23,513 nt of DNA from a virus. How positions within the stretch are numbered: the first letter of the stretch is position 1; every line of letters begins with the position of its first letter. The position numbers were made by a program, and so were the translations under genes. The stretch lies in IMG/VR virus record IMGVR_UViG_3300021961_007320, positions 1 to 23,513 of that record, one strand, 5' to 3'. The notes under the pieces are model-generated. The model saw nothing but the letters and a program-made list of their open reading frames with translations, was not told the origin of the DNA and ran no database searches. This document shows, in pieces, positions 14,464-21,059 of the stretch.

Positions 14464-14853
14464 ATGTCAACGATTAAATTAATATTAGAATCTTCTCAGG
14501 GATCAAAATCAGACATTGTGATAAATGGTCACAAGATTCCTTATCACACAAGCCAAAATTCTGAAGGCAATCTGATAATCACGGTTGACTCAGAATTGAA
14601 AGAGATTAATGAAATATTAATCGATGTTAAAGAGTTATCTTCCTCTGTGAAGTTAGAAGACATTGTCATTGATGGCATCAGATTTGGACTGGTCACATTC
14701 TTGTGTACGACCATCAATGATCTACAACACACAGAATTAAAATCTCCAGGGCAGATAAAAATTATAGTCAACAGCCCCGCATGGGAGTTTTGGTGTAAAA
14801 AGATGAACGAATTTAGTTATGAGAGGTATCCACTTGGATCCATTATTGAATAG
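14464..14853 (+). CDS. Hypothetical beta-rich phage protein
   Basis: A 129-residue protein. The first half alternates short strands (IKLILESS, SDIVINGHKI, LIITVDSEL, ILIDVKEL), suggesting a beta-sandwich resembling a carbohydrate-binding module. The second half reads LEDIVIDGIRFGLVTFLC and ends SPAWEFWCKKMNEFSYERYPLG. No catalytic motif and no signal peptide are seen. It is first in a unit with the oxygenase-like gene, overlapping it by 35 bases, behind a good sigma70 promoter. The function is unknown. Confidence 0.65.
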   Translation: MSTIKLILESSQGSKSDIVINGHKIPYHTSQNSEGNLIITVDSELKEINEILIDVKELSSSVKLEDIVIDGIRFGLVTFLCTTINDLQHTELKSPGQIKIIVNSPAWEFWCKKMNEFSYERYPLGSIIE

Positions 14854-15529
14854 TTTCTTTGCCAATGTCTTTCCTGGATTTAAAACCAAATTTAGTATTC
14901 CGGACAACTTACTAACAACGCCCGTTCCGTTTGTTGAACTACCCTTAGGTATAGACACAGAAAAACTTTTAGAACTAGCCAAATCCATAGAATTAGACAA
15001 CATGGTAAGAAAGAGCTATCCCCATGAAGACTATCCTAGGTATGATAATTGGAAAATTAAATTATTATGGGCAGAAGATTTTGAAAGCACATTATTAGAA
15101 GATATATACTATCAAAAGAAAGCCAAACCTGTTAGTGGTGTTACAGCGGTGGGATCATCGGAGCAAATCAAATTCCATCTAAAATCCATCGGAATAGATG
15201 TAAATTATTGCGTATTGAGCATGTTTGGTGAAAACGGATATCTACGACCACATAGAGATATTGGATTAAATCCCACCCCGTTAAATTATTTTTGGTTACC
15301 GTTGACTGATAATCCGGGTAGCGAATTAAAAATATACCCGTATGGTACGGTTGATGTTACCTTGGGTAATTTGTATCTGCTTAACCAAGAAAACTTCGTT
15401 CACGCCGTGATCAATCGGGACAATATGAACAGGTATGTACTGGTAGGACACTTCACGACCATGTCAGAAAATTTTGAACAAATTTTAGCGGAATCAATTT
15501 TAAAAAGGTACGCTGTTAACTTGACATAA
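14819..15529 (+). CDS. 2-oxoglutarate/Fe(II) oxygenase-like protein
   Basis: A 236-residue protein. Residues 130-215 carry the double-stranded beta-helix pattern of Fe(II)/2-oxoglutarate hydroxylases: HRD at 145-147 (the HxD motif), HAV with His195 as distal ligand, and Arg205 in NRYVLVGHF as likely 2-oxoglutarate binder, close to the aspartyl/asparaginyl beta-hydroxylase type. It should hydroxylate a protein or small molecule; such oxygenases are frequent in marine T4-like phages. The start at 14819 overlaps the preceding gene by 35 bases and lacks a clear ribosome-binding site, so translational coupling is likely. The strong dnaK promoter begins inside its last codons. Confidence 0.8.
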   Translation: MRGIHLDPLLNSFFANVFPGFKTKFSIPDNLLTTPVPFVELPLGIDTEKLLELAKSIELDNMVRKSYPHEDYPRYDNWKIKLLWAEDFESTLLEDIYYQKKAKPVSGVTAVGSSEQIKFHLKSIGIDVNYCVLSMFGENGYLRPHRDIGLNPTPLNYFWLPLTDNPGSELKIYPYGTVDVTLGNLYLLNQENFVHAVINRDNMNRYVLVGHFTTMSENFEQILAESILKRYAVNLT

Positions 15530-15549
15530 TTATATTAGTATATTATAAT
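15521..15549 (+). promoter_or_regulatory. Perfect-consensus sigma70 promoter for dnaK
   Basis: TTGACA (15521-15526), exactly 17 bases, TATAAT (15544-15549): consensus at every position of both boxes. The region around it is very AT-rich. The predicted start is near 15556, giving a leader of about 75 bases. Confidence 0.85.
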
Positions 15550-15559
15550 TTATGTAATT

Positions 15560-15567
15560 GATAAATA
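15560..15567 (+). promoter_or_regulatory. T4-type late promoter box GATAAATA before dnaK
   Basis: GATAAATA fits NATAAATA and lies just downstream of the consensus sigma70 promoter, so dnaK could be transcribed both early and late. Confidence 0.45.
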
Positions 15568-15569
15568 AT

Positions 15570-15598
15570 TTTATAGAATGCCTTAAGGGTTCTATAAA
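15570..15598 (+). other. Hairpin in dnaK 5' leader
   Basis: TTTATAGAA (15570-15578) pairs perfectly with TTCTATAAA (15590-15598) around an 11-base loop that contains the palindrome CCTTAAGG. It lies between the promoter and the ribosome-binding site and does not cover the latter. No U-run follows, so it is not a terminator; transcript stability or protein binding is possible. Confidence 0.5.
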
Positions 15599-15630
15599 TT
15601 TAGATCTTGCTTAATAAAGGAGAAACTAAC

Positions 15631-17568
15631 ATGTCTAAGATCATCGGTATCGACCTTGGCACCACAAATAGTTGTGTGGCCATTCTTGAAAATAACAAAC
15701 CAAAAGTAATTGAAAACTCTGAAGGTGCTCGTACTACACCTAGTATTGTTTCCTATGGTGATGAAATCCTAGTTGGTGCAAGTGCTAAACGACAAGCAGT
15801 CACTAACCCAAAGAAAACAATCTATGCGGCCAAACGTTTAATTGGACGTAAGTTTAAAGAAAAAGAAGTACAAAAGGATATTGACCTAATGCCCTACACC
15901 ATCGTGGAGAACACCAATGGTGACGCATGGGTTAAAATTGATGACAAAGATCTAGCACCCCCACAAATTTCAGCAGAAGTCCTAAAGAAAATGAAAAAAA
16001 CTGCTGAAGACTATCTTGGTGCAGAAGTAACACAAGCAGTTATCACTGTACCTGCTTACTTCAATGATGCACAACGCCAGGCAACCAAGGATGCAGGTAA
16101 GATTGCCGGCTTAGAAGTTCTACGTATCATCAATGAACCAACTGCGGCCGCCTTGGCTTATGGTGTTGACAAAGGTGATAAGAAAGATAAGAAAGTTGCT
16201 GTGTATGACCTAGGTGGTGGTACATTTGATGTGTCAATTATTGAGATAGCCAACATTGATGGCGAACAACAATTTGAGGTATTGGCCACGAACGGTGACA
16301 CATTCTTGGGCGGTGAGGACTTCGACCAACGCATCATGGATTACATCATTGATGAGTTTACTAAAGAAAGCGGCGTTGATCTAAGTAAAGATGTGTTAGC
16401 TCTACAGCGTTTGAAAGAAGCCGCAGAAAAAGCAAAGATTGAATTGTCAAGCAACAGCCAAACAGATGTTAACTTGCCATACATCACTGCTGATGCTAGT
16501 GGACCTAAGCACTTGAATGTAAAAATCACTCGTGCCAAATTTGAAAGCCTAGTAGAAGATCTAATTGCTCGTTCAATTGAACCTTGCAAGGTAGCACTTA
16601 AAGATGCTGGTGTGAATACCAACGACATCAACGAGGTCATCCTAGTTGGTGGACAGACACGCATGCCCAAGGTACAAGCAGAAGTTGAAAAACTATTTGG
16701 CAAAGCACCACGCAAAGATGTCAACCCAGACGAAGCAGTGGCAGTTGGTGCGGCCATCCAAGGTGCTGTGTTAGCCGGTGACAAGACTGACGTTCTATTA
16801 TTGGACGTTAGTCCATTGAGCTTAGGTATTGAAACAGTTGGTGGAGTGTTTACAAAACTGATTAAGAAAAACACAACAATTCCAACCAAGGCAAGTCAGG
16901 TATTTTCAACTGCGGACGACAATCAACCAGCAGTGACCATCGCTGTGTTCCAAGGCGAGCGTGAGTTCGTCAAGGACAACAAGAAACTGGGTGAATTCAA
17001 TCTAGAAGGTATTGATCCACAACCACGTGGCATGCCAGCGATTGAAGTGACACTTGATGTTGATGCCAATGGTATTTTAAAAGTAAGTGCCAAAGACAAA
17101 AACACAGGTAAAGAAAACAAGATCACCATTAAAGCCAACTCAGGTCTGAGTGAAGAAGAAATTGAAAAAATGGTCAGAGATGCAGAAGCCAATGCAGAGG
17201 CAGATAAGAAAATGAAAGCATTAGTTGAAAATAAAAATTCAGCTGATATGCAACTTCATGGCATTAAGAAAGCCTTAGAGGAACACGGCAGTAAGATCAC
17301 TGACACAGAAAAAACCAAGATCGAAGAAGCAATTAAAAATCTTGAAGAAGCAGTCAAAACCAATGATCCAGAGGATGCAGGCAAAGTTTTAGATGCCATC
17401 ACGGCACTAAATGAACCTTGCATGCCATTATGGAATGCCAAACAAGCGTCAGAATCAGCTTCAACAGTTGAACCTGGTGCTTCAACCAATTCAGAAAAGG
17501 CAGATGATGTAGTAGATGCTGACTTTACTGAAGTTAAAGATGATGCCGATAAAGGGTCATCAAAATAA
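15631..17568 (+). CDS. dnaK: Hsp70 chaperone DnaK, full length
   Basis: A 645-residue protein, within a few residues of E. coli DnaK length. The nucleotide-binding domain has [35 protein letters not shown] and VGGQTRMP. The substrate-binding domain and the helical lid follow, and the C-terminal [11 protein letters not shown] tail is kept. All key motifs are intact, so it should be an active ATP-driven chaperone; DnaJ and GrpE partners are not in the window and may come from the host. The ATG at 15631 is chosen because it follows AAGGAG by 8 bases and gives the conserved [10 protein letters not shown] start; an upstream in-frame TTG is not needed. The sequence looks gamma/betaproteobacterial. 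A complete DnaK is unusual cargo for a phage. Confidence 0.97.
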   Translation: MSKIIGIDLGTTNSCVAILENNKPKVIENSEGARTTPSIVSYGDEILVGASAKRQAVTNPKKTIYAAKRLIGRKFKEKEVQKDIDLMPYTIVENTNGDAWVKIDDKDLAPPQISAEVLKKMKKTAEDYLGAEVTQAVITVPAYFNDAQRQATKDAGKIAGLEVLRIINEPTAAALAYGVDKGDKKDKKVAVYDLGGGTFDVSIIEIANIDGEQQFEVLATNGDTFLGGEDFDQRIMDYIIDEFTKESGVDLSKDVLALQRLKEAAEKAKIELSSNSQTDVNLPYITADASGPKHLNVKITRAKFESLVEDLIARSIEPCKVALKDAGVNTNDINEVILVGGQTRMPKVQAEVEKLFGKAPRKDVNPDEAVAVGAAIQGAVLAGDKTDVLLLDVSPLSLGIETVGGVFTKLIKKNTTIPTKASQVFSTADDNQPAVTIAVFQGEREFVKDNKKLGEFNLEGIDPQPRGMPAIEVTLDVDANGILKVSAKDKNTGKENKITIKANSGLSEEEIEKMVRDAEANAEADKKMKALVENKNSADMQLHGIKKALEEHGSKITDTEKTKIEEAIKNLEEAVKTNDPEDAGKVLDAITALNEPCMPLWNAKQASESASTVEPGASTNSEKADDVVDADFTEVKDDADKGSSK

Positions 17569-17594
17569 TCTTGCTTAAATTAAGGAGAAAACAA

Positions 17595-18038
17595 ATGAAA
17601 CAAGTATATTTAAATTCGTTGGATATTCCAACTATCAGTAGATTTGCCGTGGGGTTTGATCGTATGTTTGACGAACTAACTCGCACAGCTAGTACTCTAA
17701 ACGGTACTAATTACCCACCATATAATATTATCAAAAGTGGTGAAAACACCTACGTCATTGAAGTAGCGGTTTCTGGCTTTGAAGAGTCGGAACTAGACGT
17801 AGAAGTCAAGGACGGCGAATTGATTGTTAAAGGTGAAAAGCAATTTAAAGAAGAAGAAGCACCAGAATACCTACATCAAGGTATTGCTAATCGCAACTTC
17901 TTAAGAACTTTTGCTCTGGCAGAAAATGTAGAAGTTAAAGGCGCCAGTGTAAAAAATGGCATCCTAGCAGTGACTCTTGAACACATTGTTCCTGAATCAG
18001 CTAAGCCGAAAAAGATTGCTATTACTTTTGAAAAATAG
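17595..18038 (+). CDS. Small heat-shock protein, IbpA family (Hsp20)
   Basis: A 147-residue protein matching IbpA along its length: FAVGFDRMFDEL near the N-terminus, YPPYNIIKSGENTYVIEVAVSGF at the start of the alpha-crystallin domain, YLHQGIANRNFLRTF in the middle and a C-terminal VPESAKPKKIAI with the I/V-x-I-type motif. It holds unfolding proteins for DnaK. Hsp20 genes are common in cyanophages. The ATG at 17595 has AAGGAG 7 bases upstream; an upstream TTG is rejected. The leader resembles the dnaK leader base for base, and dnaK ends 26 bases upstream, so the two form one unit. Confidence 0.94.
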   Translation: MKQVYLNSLDIPTISRFAVGFDRMFDELTRTASTLNGTNYPPYNIIKSGENTYVIEVAVSGFEESELDVEVKDGELIVKGEKQFKEEEAPEYLHQGIANRNFLRTFALAENVEVKGASVKNGILAVTLEHIVPESAKPKKIAITFEK

Positions 18039-18044
18039 TATAAT
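18016..18044 (+). promoter_or_regulatory. sigma70-type promoter before clpS
   Basis: TTGCTA (18016-18021), 17 bases, perfect TATAAT (18039-18044), overlapping the end of the Hsp20 gene. Transcripts would begin near 18051, just before a 10-bp hairpin. Confidence 0.5.
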
Positions 18045-18054
18045 TAATAGTATA

Positions 18055-18077
18055 GGGGTGACAGAATCTGTTACCCC
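18055..18077 (+). other. Hairpin between hsp20 and clpS
   Basis: GGGGTGACAG pairs with CTGTTACCCC (one G-U pair) around loop AAT. There is no U-run after it, so it is a weak terminator candidate. It would lie at the very 5' end of transcripts from the promoter just upstream and could stabilise the clpS message. Confidence 0.55.
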
Positions 18078-18103
18078 GTTACTAAGATAAAAACTGAATT
18101 TCA

Positions 18104-18439
18104 ATGTCATTAATAACAGAAAAGGAATTAATAGTGGGAAAAGAAGTCACTAAAATAAAATCAAGCCCCAATCTTGGACTTAAAGAACCCCCATTGTTCC
18201 ATGTCATCTATTTCAATGATGATGTTACCACAGTTGACTTTGTTATCCTGACACTTGTTGATTTCTTTTTTCACACAGATGAAACAGCCAAAGAGCTGAC
18301 ATTGAAAATTCATGAAGAAGGTCAGGCTATTGTGGCAACATTACCATATGAAATTGCCGAACAGCGTGGCGTTGAAGTCACACACTTGGCCAGAACTGAA
18401 GGATTTCCATTGTCGATCAAATTAGAACCAGCGGAATGA
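18104..18439 (+). CDS. clpS: ClpS-like N-degron adaptor
   Basis: A 111-residue protein with the ClpS core: FNDD (Asn38, Asp39, Asp40, the alpha-amino-group-binding residues), VDFVILTLVDFFF helix, KIHEEG (His70, equivalent to the conserved ligand-binding His) and EVTHLARTEGFPL at the ClpA-facing side. ClpS delivers proteins with N-terminal destabilising residues to ClpAP, so the phage copy could redirect host proteolysis. ATG 18104 has no clear ribosome-binding site; GTG 18134, in frame, has AAGGA at good spacing and would give 101 residues. The last bases overlap the next gene as ATGA. Confidence 0.88.
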   Translation: MSLITEKELIVGKEVTKIKSSPNLGLKEPPLFHVIYFNDDVTTVDFVILTLVDFFFHTDETAKELTLKIHEEGQAIVATLPYEIAEQRGVEVTHLARTEGFPLSIKLEPAE

Positions 18440-18891
18440 TATTCAATAAGATAAAAGAACTTAAGAAACAAGGTTTAAAAATTGGCATAACATTTTCAAC
18501 ATTTGATCTGTTACACGCAGGTCATATTGCCATGTTATCAGAAGCCAAAAATCATTGTGATTATCTAATTGCTGGTCTACAAACAGATCCTACCCTAGAC
18601 CGTACTAATAAAAATGCACCAGTTCAATCAATAGTTGAACGCCAAATACAACTACAAGCCACACGTTATGTAGACGAAATCGTAGTTTACCAAACGGAAA
18701 AAGATTTGGAAGATATCTTGCTTTCTATGCCAATTGATGTTAGAATATTAGGTATAGAGTATGAAAATAGAGACTTTACTGGTAAAGATATTTGTAACAA
18801 ACGAGGCATTGAATTAATTTATAATGGTAGAGACCATTCATTTAGTTCAAGCAGTTTACGTAAACGAGTAGCAGAAGCGGAAAGCAAATAA
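18436..18891 (+). CDS. Nucleotidyltransferase, glycerol-3-phosphate cytidylyltransferase/RfaE-like
   Basis: A 151-residue single-domain enzyme with TFDLLHAGHIAML (HxGH, His27 and His30) near the N-terminus and SSSSLRKRV (Ser137-140, Arg142), the ISSTxxR-like signature, near the end. These mark the TagD/RfaE-C cytidylyltransferase superfamily, which joins a nucleotide to a phosphorylated alcohol or sugar. Such genes recur in T4-like marine phages; the substrate is unknown, with surface glycan or lipid precursors likely. Its start overlaps the clpS stop (ATGA), and the next gene starts 3 bases after its stop. Confidence 0.87.
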   Translation: MIFNKIKELKKQGLKIGITFSTFDLLHAGHIAMLSEAKNHCDYLIAGLQTDPTLDRTNKNAPVQSIVERQIQLQATRYVDEIVVYQTEKDLEDILLSMPIDVRILGIEYENRDFTGKDICNKRGIELIYNGRDHSFSSSSLRKRVAEAESK

Positions 18892-18894
18892 TTT

Positions 18895-19428
18895 ATGGAT
18901 ATAATGTTAGATTTGGAAACACTGAGCACTCGCCCAGATGCCACTATTCTAACCTTTGGTGCCTGTAAGTTTAATCCTTACGGTCAAGAAGATATAGAAA
19001 AAGGCATATATTTTCGTATTAATGTAGATGAACAAATTCAACTAGGGCGTCATGTAGATGATAACACTGTAGAATGGTGGAGTCGTCAGGCAGAAGATGT
19101 CCGTGAAGAAGCCCTAGGTGATGGTGATCGCATTAGCCTAGAACAATTTACACAAGAATTAAATAGATTTATAGTAGGTGCAAACAATATTTGGGCTCAA
19201 GGTCCTGTGTTTGACATTGTTATATTAGAAAACCTATATAGACAATTAGAAAAACCCTGCCCGTGGCAGTTTTGGCAGATCCGTGATAGTCGTACCTTAT
19301 TAAGCACACACGGTGACCCAAGAGAAAAAAACAAAGCTGGCTTGCATAATGCCTTAGAAGACTGTGTGAGTCAAGCACAGGCAGTGCAGTATGTTCTAAA
19401 ACAAGCAGGAATTACGGAAAAAAGATAA
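18895..19428 (+). CDS. DEDDh 3'-5' exonuclease, DexA/Rv2179c-like
   Basis: A 177-residue protein with the DEDDh motifs in order: LDLET (Asp6, Glu8), FDIVILE (Asp107) and HNALED (His151, Asp156). TVEWWSRQ near residue 58 is typical of T4 DexA-type exonucleases. It should degrade single-stranded DNA or RNA from the 3' end with two metal ions. The short length fits the single-domain exoribonuclease-like subgroup. The stop overlaps the next start as TAATG. The nuclease call is firm; DNA or RNA preference is open. Confidence 0.88.
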   Translation: MDIMLDLETLSTRPDATILTFGACKFNPYGQEDIEKGIYFRINVDEQIQLGRHVDDNTVEWWSRQAEDVREEALGDGDRISLEQFTQELNRFIVGANNIWAQGPVFDIVILENLYRQLEKPCPWQFWQIRDSRTLLSTHGDPREKNKAGLHNALEDCVSQAQAVQYVLKQAGITEKR

Positions 19429-19745
19429 TGGAAATTATATTTGGTAGAGAAAACGCAGAAATGCTTCGTGAAAAGTATACAGTTTTAGATTTAGAAACTG
19501 TAGAAAAAGATGGTGTCAGTTTAGAAGTTTTTTGTTTAATTCCTGCTAATAAAATTGGGTTAGCTGACCTACCATCACTTGATGGTTGGGTTAAACTACA
19601 CAATGAATTCCTACATGGATATCACACCCAGCAGTATGACTACTGCCTACAGTGCATAGAACATCTCCGTGGCAAGTTTGGTGGAGAAGTTGACACCTTT
19701 TACGCTGAAATAGAAAGTCGCATCAACGCACAAAAACAACAATAA
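19428..19745 (+). CDS. Conserved phage protein of unknown function
   Basis: A 105-residue protein, coupled to the exonuclease gene by a one-base overlap. It opens with a helix (NAEMLREKY) and a strand LDLETV, then VFCLIPANKIGLADLPSLDGWVKLH and a helical C-terminal half with YDYCLQCIEHLRGKFGGEVDTFY. Similar proteins are, as I recall, widespread in T4-like marine phages. It has no recognisable catalytic motif. Position suggests a partner of the exonuclease, which is inference. Confidence 0.7.
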   Translation: MEIIFGRENAEMLREKYTVLDLETVEKDGVSLEVFCLIPANKIGLADLPSLDGWVKLHNEFLHGYHTQQYDYCLQCIEHLRGKFGGEVDTFYAEIESRINAQKQQ

Positions 19746-19758
19746 CAATAACAATAAT
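19736..19758. repeat. Short AATAAC simple repeat
   Basis: About three AATAAC units spanning the end of the preceding gene and the start of the intergenic region. Probably slippage-derived; no function is evident. Confidence 0.6.
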
Positions 19759-19796
19759 ACCATATAATTTCATAGTTAGTTACCATTAAATAACAG

Positions 19797-19804
19797 TATA
19801 AATA
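19797..19804 (+). promoter_or_regulatory. Perfect T4-type late promoter TATAAATA for curli-like operon
   Basis: TATAAATA ends 16 bases before the csgF-like ATG. The spacing matches the late box before the radical SAM gene, supporting a real element, and implies late expression of the whole operon with a leader of about 11 bases. Confidence 0.7.
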
Positions 19805-19820
19805 GTGGAGCAGACAGACT

Positions 19821-20264
19821 ATGAAATACCTAGCAGTATTTCTTGTATTCCTTGTAACAACAGTAACAGCCGAACCTCTAGATTTTACATTTAAGAGTCC
19901 GAGTTTCAACGGCAACGGTTACTCCGCACACGTCTTAACAATAGAAAACCAAGAGCATTCACGTAAGCAAGAGATCAAGGACAAGATAGAAGCAGAACTA
20001 GAGAAACAGAAGCGTGAAGCGGAAGACACTAACCTAAACAAGTTCCTAAACAACTTGGAATCACGTATCTACGCACAGATTTCACAGGACCTAGCAACTG
20101 CTATGTTTGCCTCAGATGGATCAGCACCTACATCAGGCACATTGAACTTTGAAGGTAACATAATATACTGGAACAGATCATCAACTGAAATTGAACTTCG
20201 AGTTACTGACTTAACGGGTACTACTACCTCAATCGGTATACCACTTGGAGATTTTAATTTTTAA
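19821..20264 (+). CDS. csgF: CsgF-like curli pore-extension protein
   Basis: A 147-residue exported protein. The signal peptide (MKYLAVFLVFLVTTVTA) is cleaved after Ala17. The mature N-terminus LDFTFKSPSFNGN matches the CsgF segment (TFQFRNPNFGGN in E. coli) that inserts into the CsgG channel and forms the second constriction. A charged helix (residues 48-72) and a C-terminal strand domain (NIIYWNRSSTEIELRVTD) complete the usual CsgF layout; length is near normal. It should sit on the CsgG pore at the cell surface. It is the first gene behind the TATAAATA box, and csgG follows after two bases. Confidence 0.92.
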   Translation: MKYLAVFLVFLVTTVTAEPLDFTFKSPSFNGNGYSAHVLTIENQEHSRKQEIKDKIEAELEKQKREAEDTNLNKFLNNLESRIYAQISQDLATAMFASDGSAPTSGTLNFEGNIIYWNRSSTEIELRVTDLTGTTTSIGIPLGDFNF

Positions 20265-20266
20265 AA

Positions 20267-21052
20267 ATGCGTAACCTAATAGTTATATTATTTTTGGTCG
20301 CAATGACAGGTTGTGCCACGCATCAAGGTATGAAGGGTGAGTACGAACCTGCTATGGTTGTGCGTGAGAACTTGGAAAAAGATTTTGATGTCATACCACC
20401 ACCTGCCAAGGGCAAGGTCAGCGTGGCCGTCTACAAGTTCAGTGACCTGACAGGACAGAGACGTCCTGCTCCTCCTGGCACTACTAGTTTTAGCACTGCT
20501 GTGACACAGGGAGCAGACGCATTACTAATCAAGTCACTACAGGATGTAGGCAGAGGTGAATGGTTTGAAGTAGTAGAGCGTGTGGGCTTAGACAACTTAT
20601 TAAAAGAAAGGCAGATCATCAAACAGATGCGTGAAGCCTATGAAAAAGATGCCAAACCTTTGATGCCAATGCAGTTCGCAGGAATGATTTTTGAGGGTGG
20701 CATCGTTGGCTATGACTCAGCAACCAAGGAAGGTGGTGCCGCATATAGAATGTTGGGTATTGGTCCACAGACACAATACAGTGAAGATATTATTACAGTT
20801 AACCTCAGAGCAATATCAGTTAACACTGGTAAAGTATTAGCCGCGGTTAACATTAAAAAGACAGTGTATTCAACAGCAGACAGCCTTGCCATACTAAAGT
20901 TTTATGACCAAGGCACACAGGTATTTGAATTTGAAGCAGGTTTAACACTCAACGAACCTGCTACAATGGCAGTAAAGGCCGCTATAGATTCAGCGGTGGT
21001 TGAGTTAATTAAGGAAGGTGAACGCAAAGGCGTTTGGAATTTTAAGGAGTAA
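20267..21052 (+). CDS. csgG: CsgG-like curli secretion channel lipoprotein
   Basis: A 261-residue protein with a lipoprotein signal (Cys16 after MTG; the -3 Met is slightly atypical). It follows CsgG from start to end: GKVSVAVYKFSDLTGQ, FSTAVTQGADALLIKSL, RVGLDNLLKERQIIKQ, AGMIFEGGIVGYDSATKEGG, YSEDIITVNLRAISVNTGKVLA and NEPATMAVKAAIDSAV. CsgG forms a nine-fold outer-membrane pore. The constriction loop between GQ and FSTAV has ten residues here against eight in E. coli; the Phe56 equivalent (Phe75) is kept, while Tyr51 and Asn55 are not. The long C-terminal tail of E. coli CsgG is shorter. Function as a pore is well supported; the cargo is inferred. Confidence 0.96.
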   Translation: MRNLIVILFLVAMTGCATHQGMKGEYEPAMVVRENLEKDFDVIPPPAKGKVSVAVYKFSDLTGQRRPAPPGTTSFSTAVTQGADALLIKSLQDVGRGEWFEVVERVGLDNLLKERQIIKQMREAYEKDAKPLMPMQFAGMIFEGGIVGYDSATKEGGAAYRMLGIGPQTQYSEDIITVNLRAISVNTGKVLAAVNIKKTVYSTADSLAILKFYDQGTQVFEFEAGLTLNEPATMAVKAAIDSAVVELIKEGERKGVWNFKE

Positions 21053-21059
21053 TTAATAT

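Noticed and set aside
15607-15630. Upstream TTG starts for dnaK (15607) and hsp20 (17571)
   Set aside because: Each would include the strong AAGGAG site inside the coding region. The ATGs at 15631 and 17595 give the conserved family N-termini.
16341-16889. A 182-codon open frame on the minus strand inside dnaK, and similar long antisense frames at 3454-3786, 1172-1537 and 16923-17192
   Set aside because: All lie wholly or almost wholly opposite well-supported genes, have low-complexity or biased translations, and lack ribosome-binding sites.
18055-18077. Hairpin after hsp20 as a rho-independent terminator
   Set aside because: No run of T follows the stem, and a promoter-like element lies just before it, so a 5'-leader hairpin fits better.
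19736-19758. AATAAC repeats as a CRISPR or regulatory array
   Set aside because: The units are six bases long, contiguous and without spacers; this is a simple repeat.
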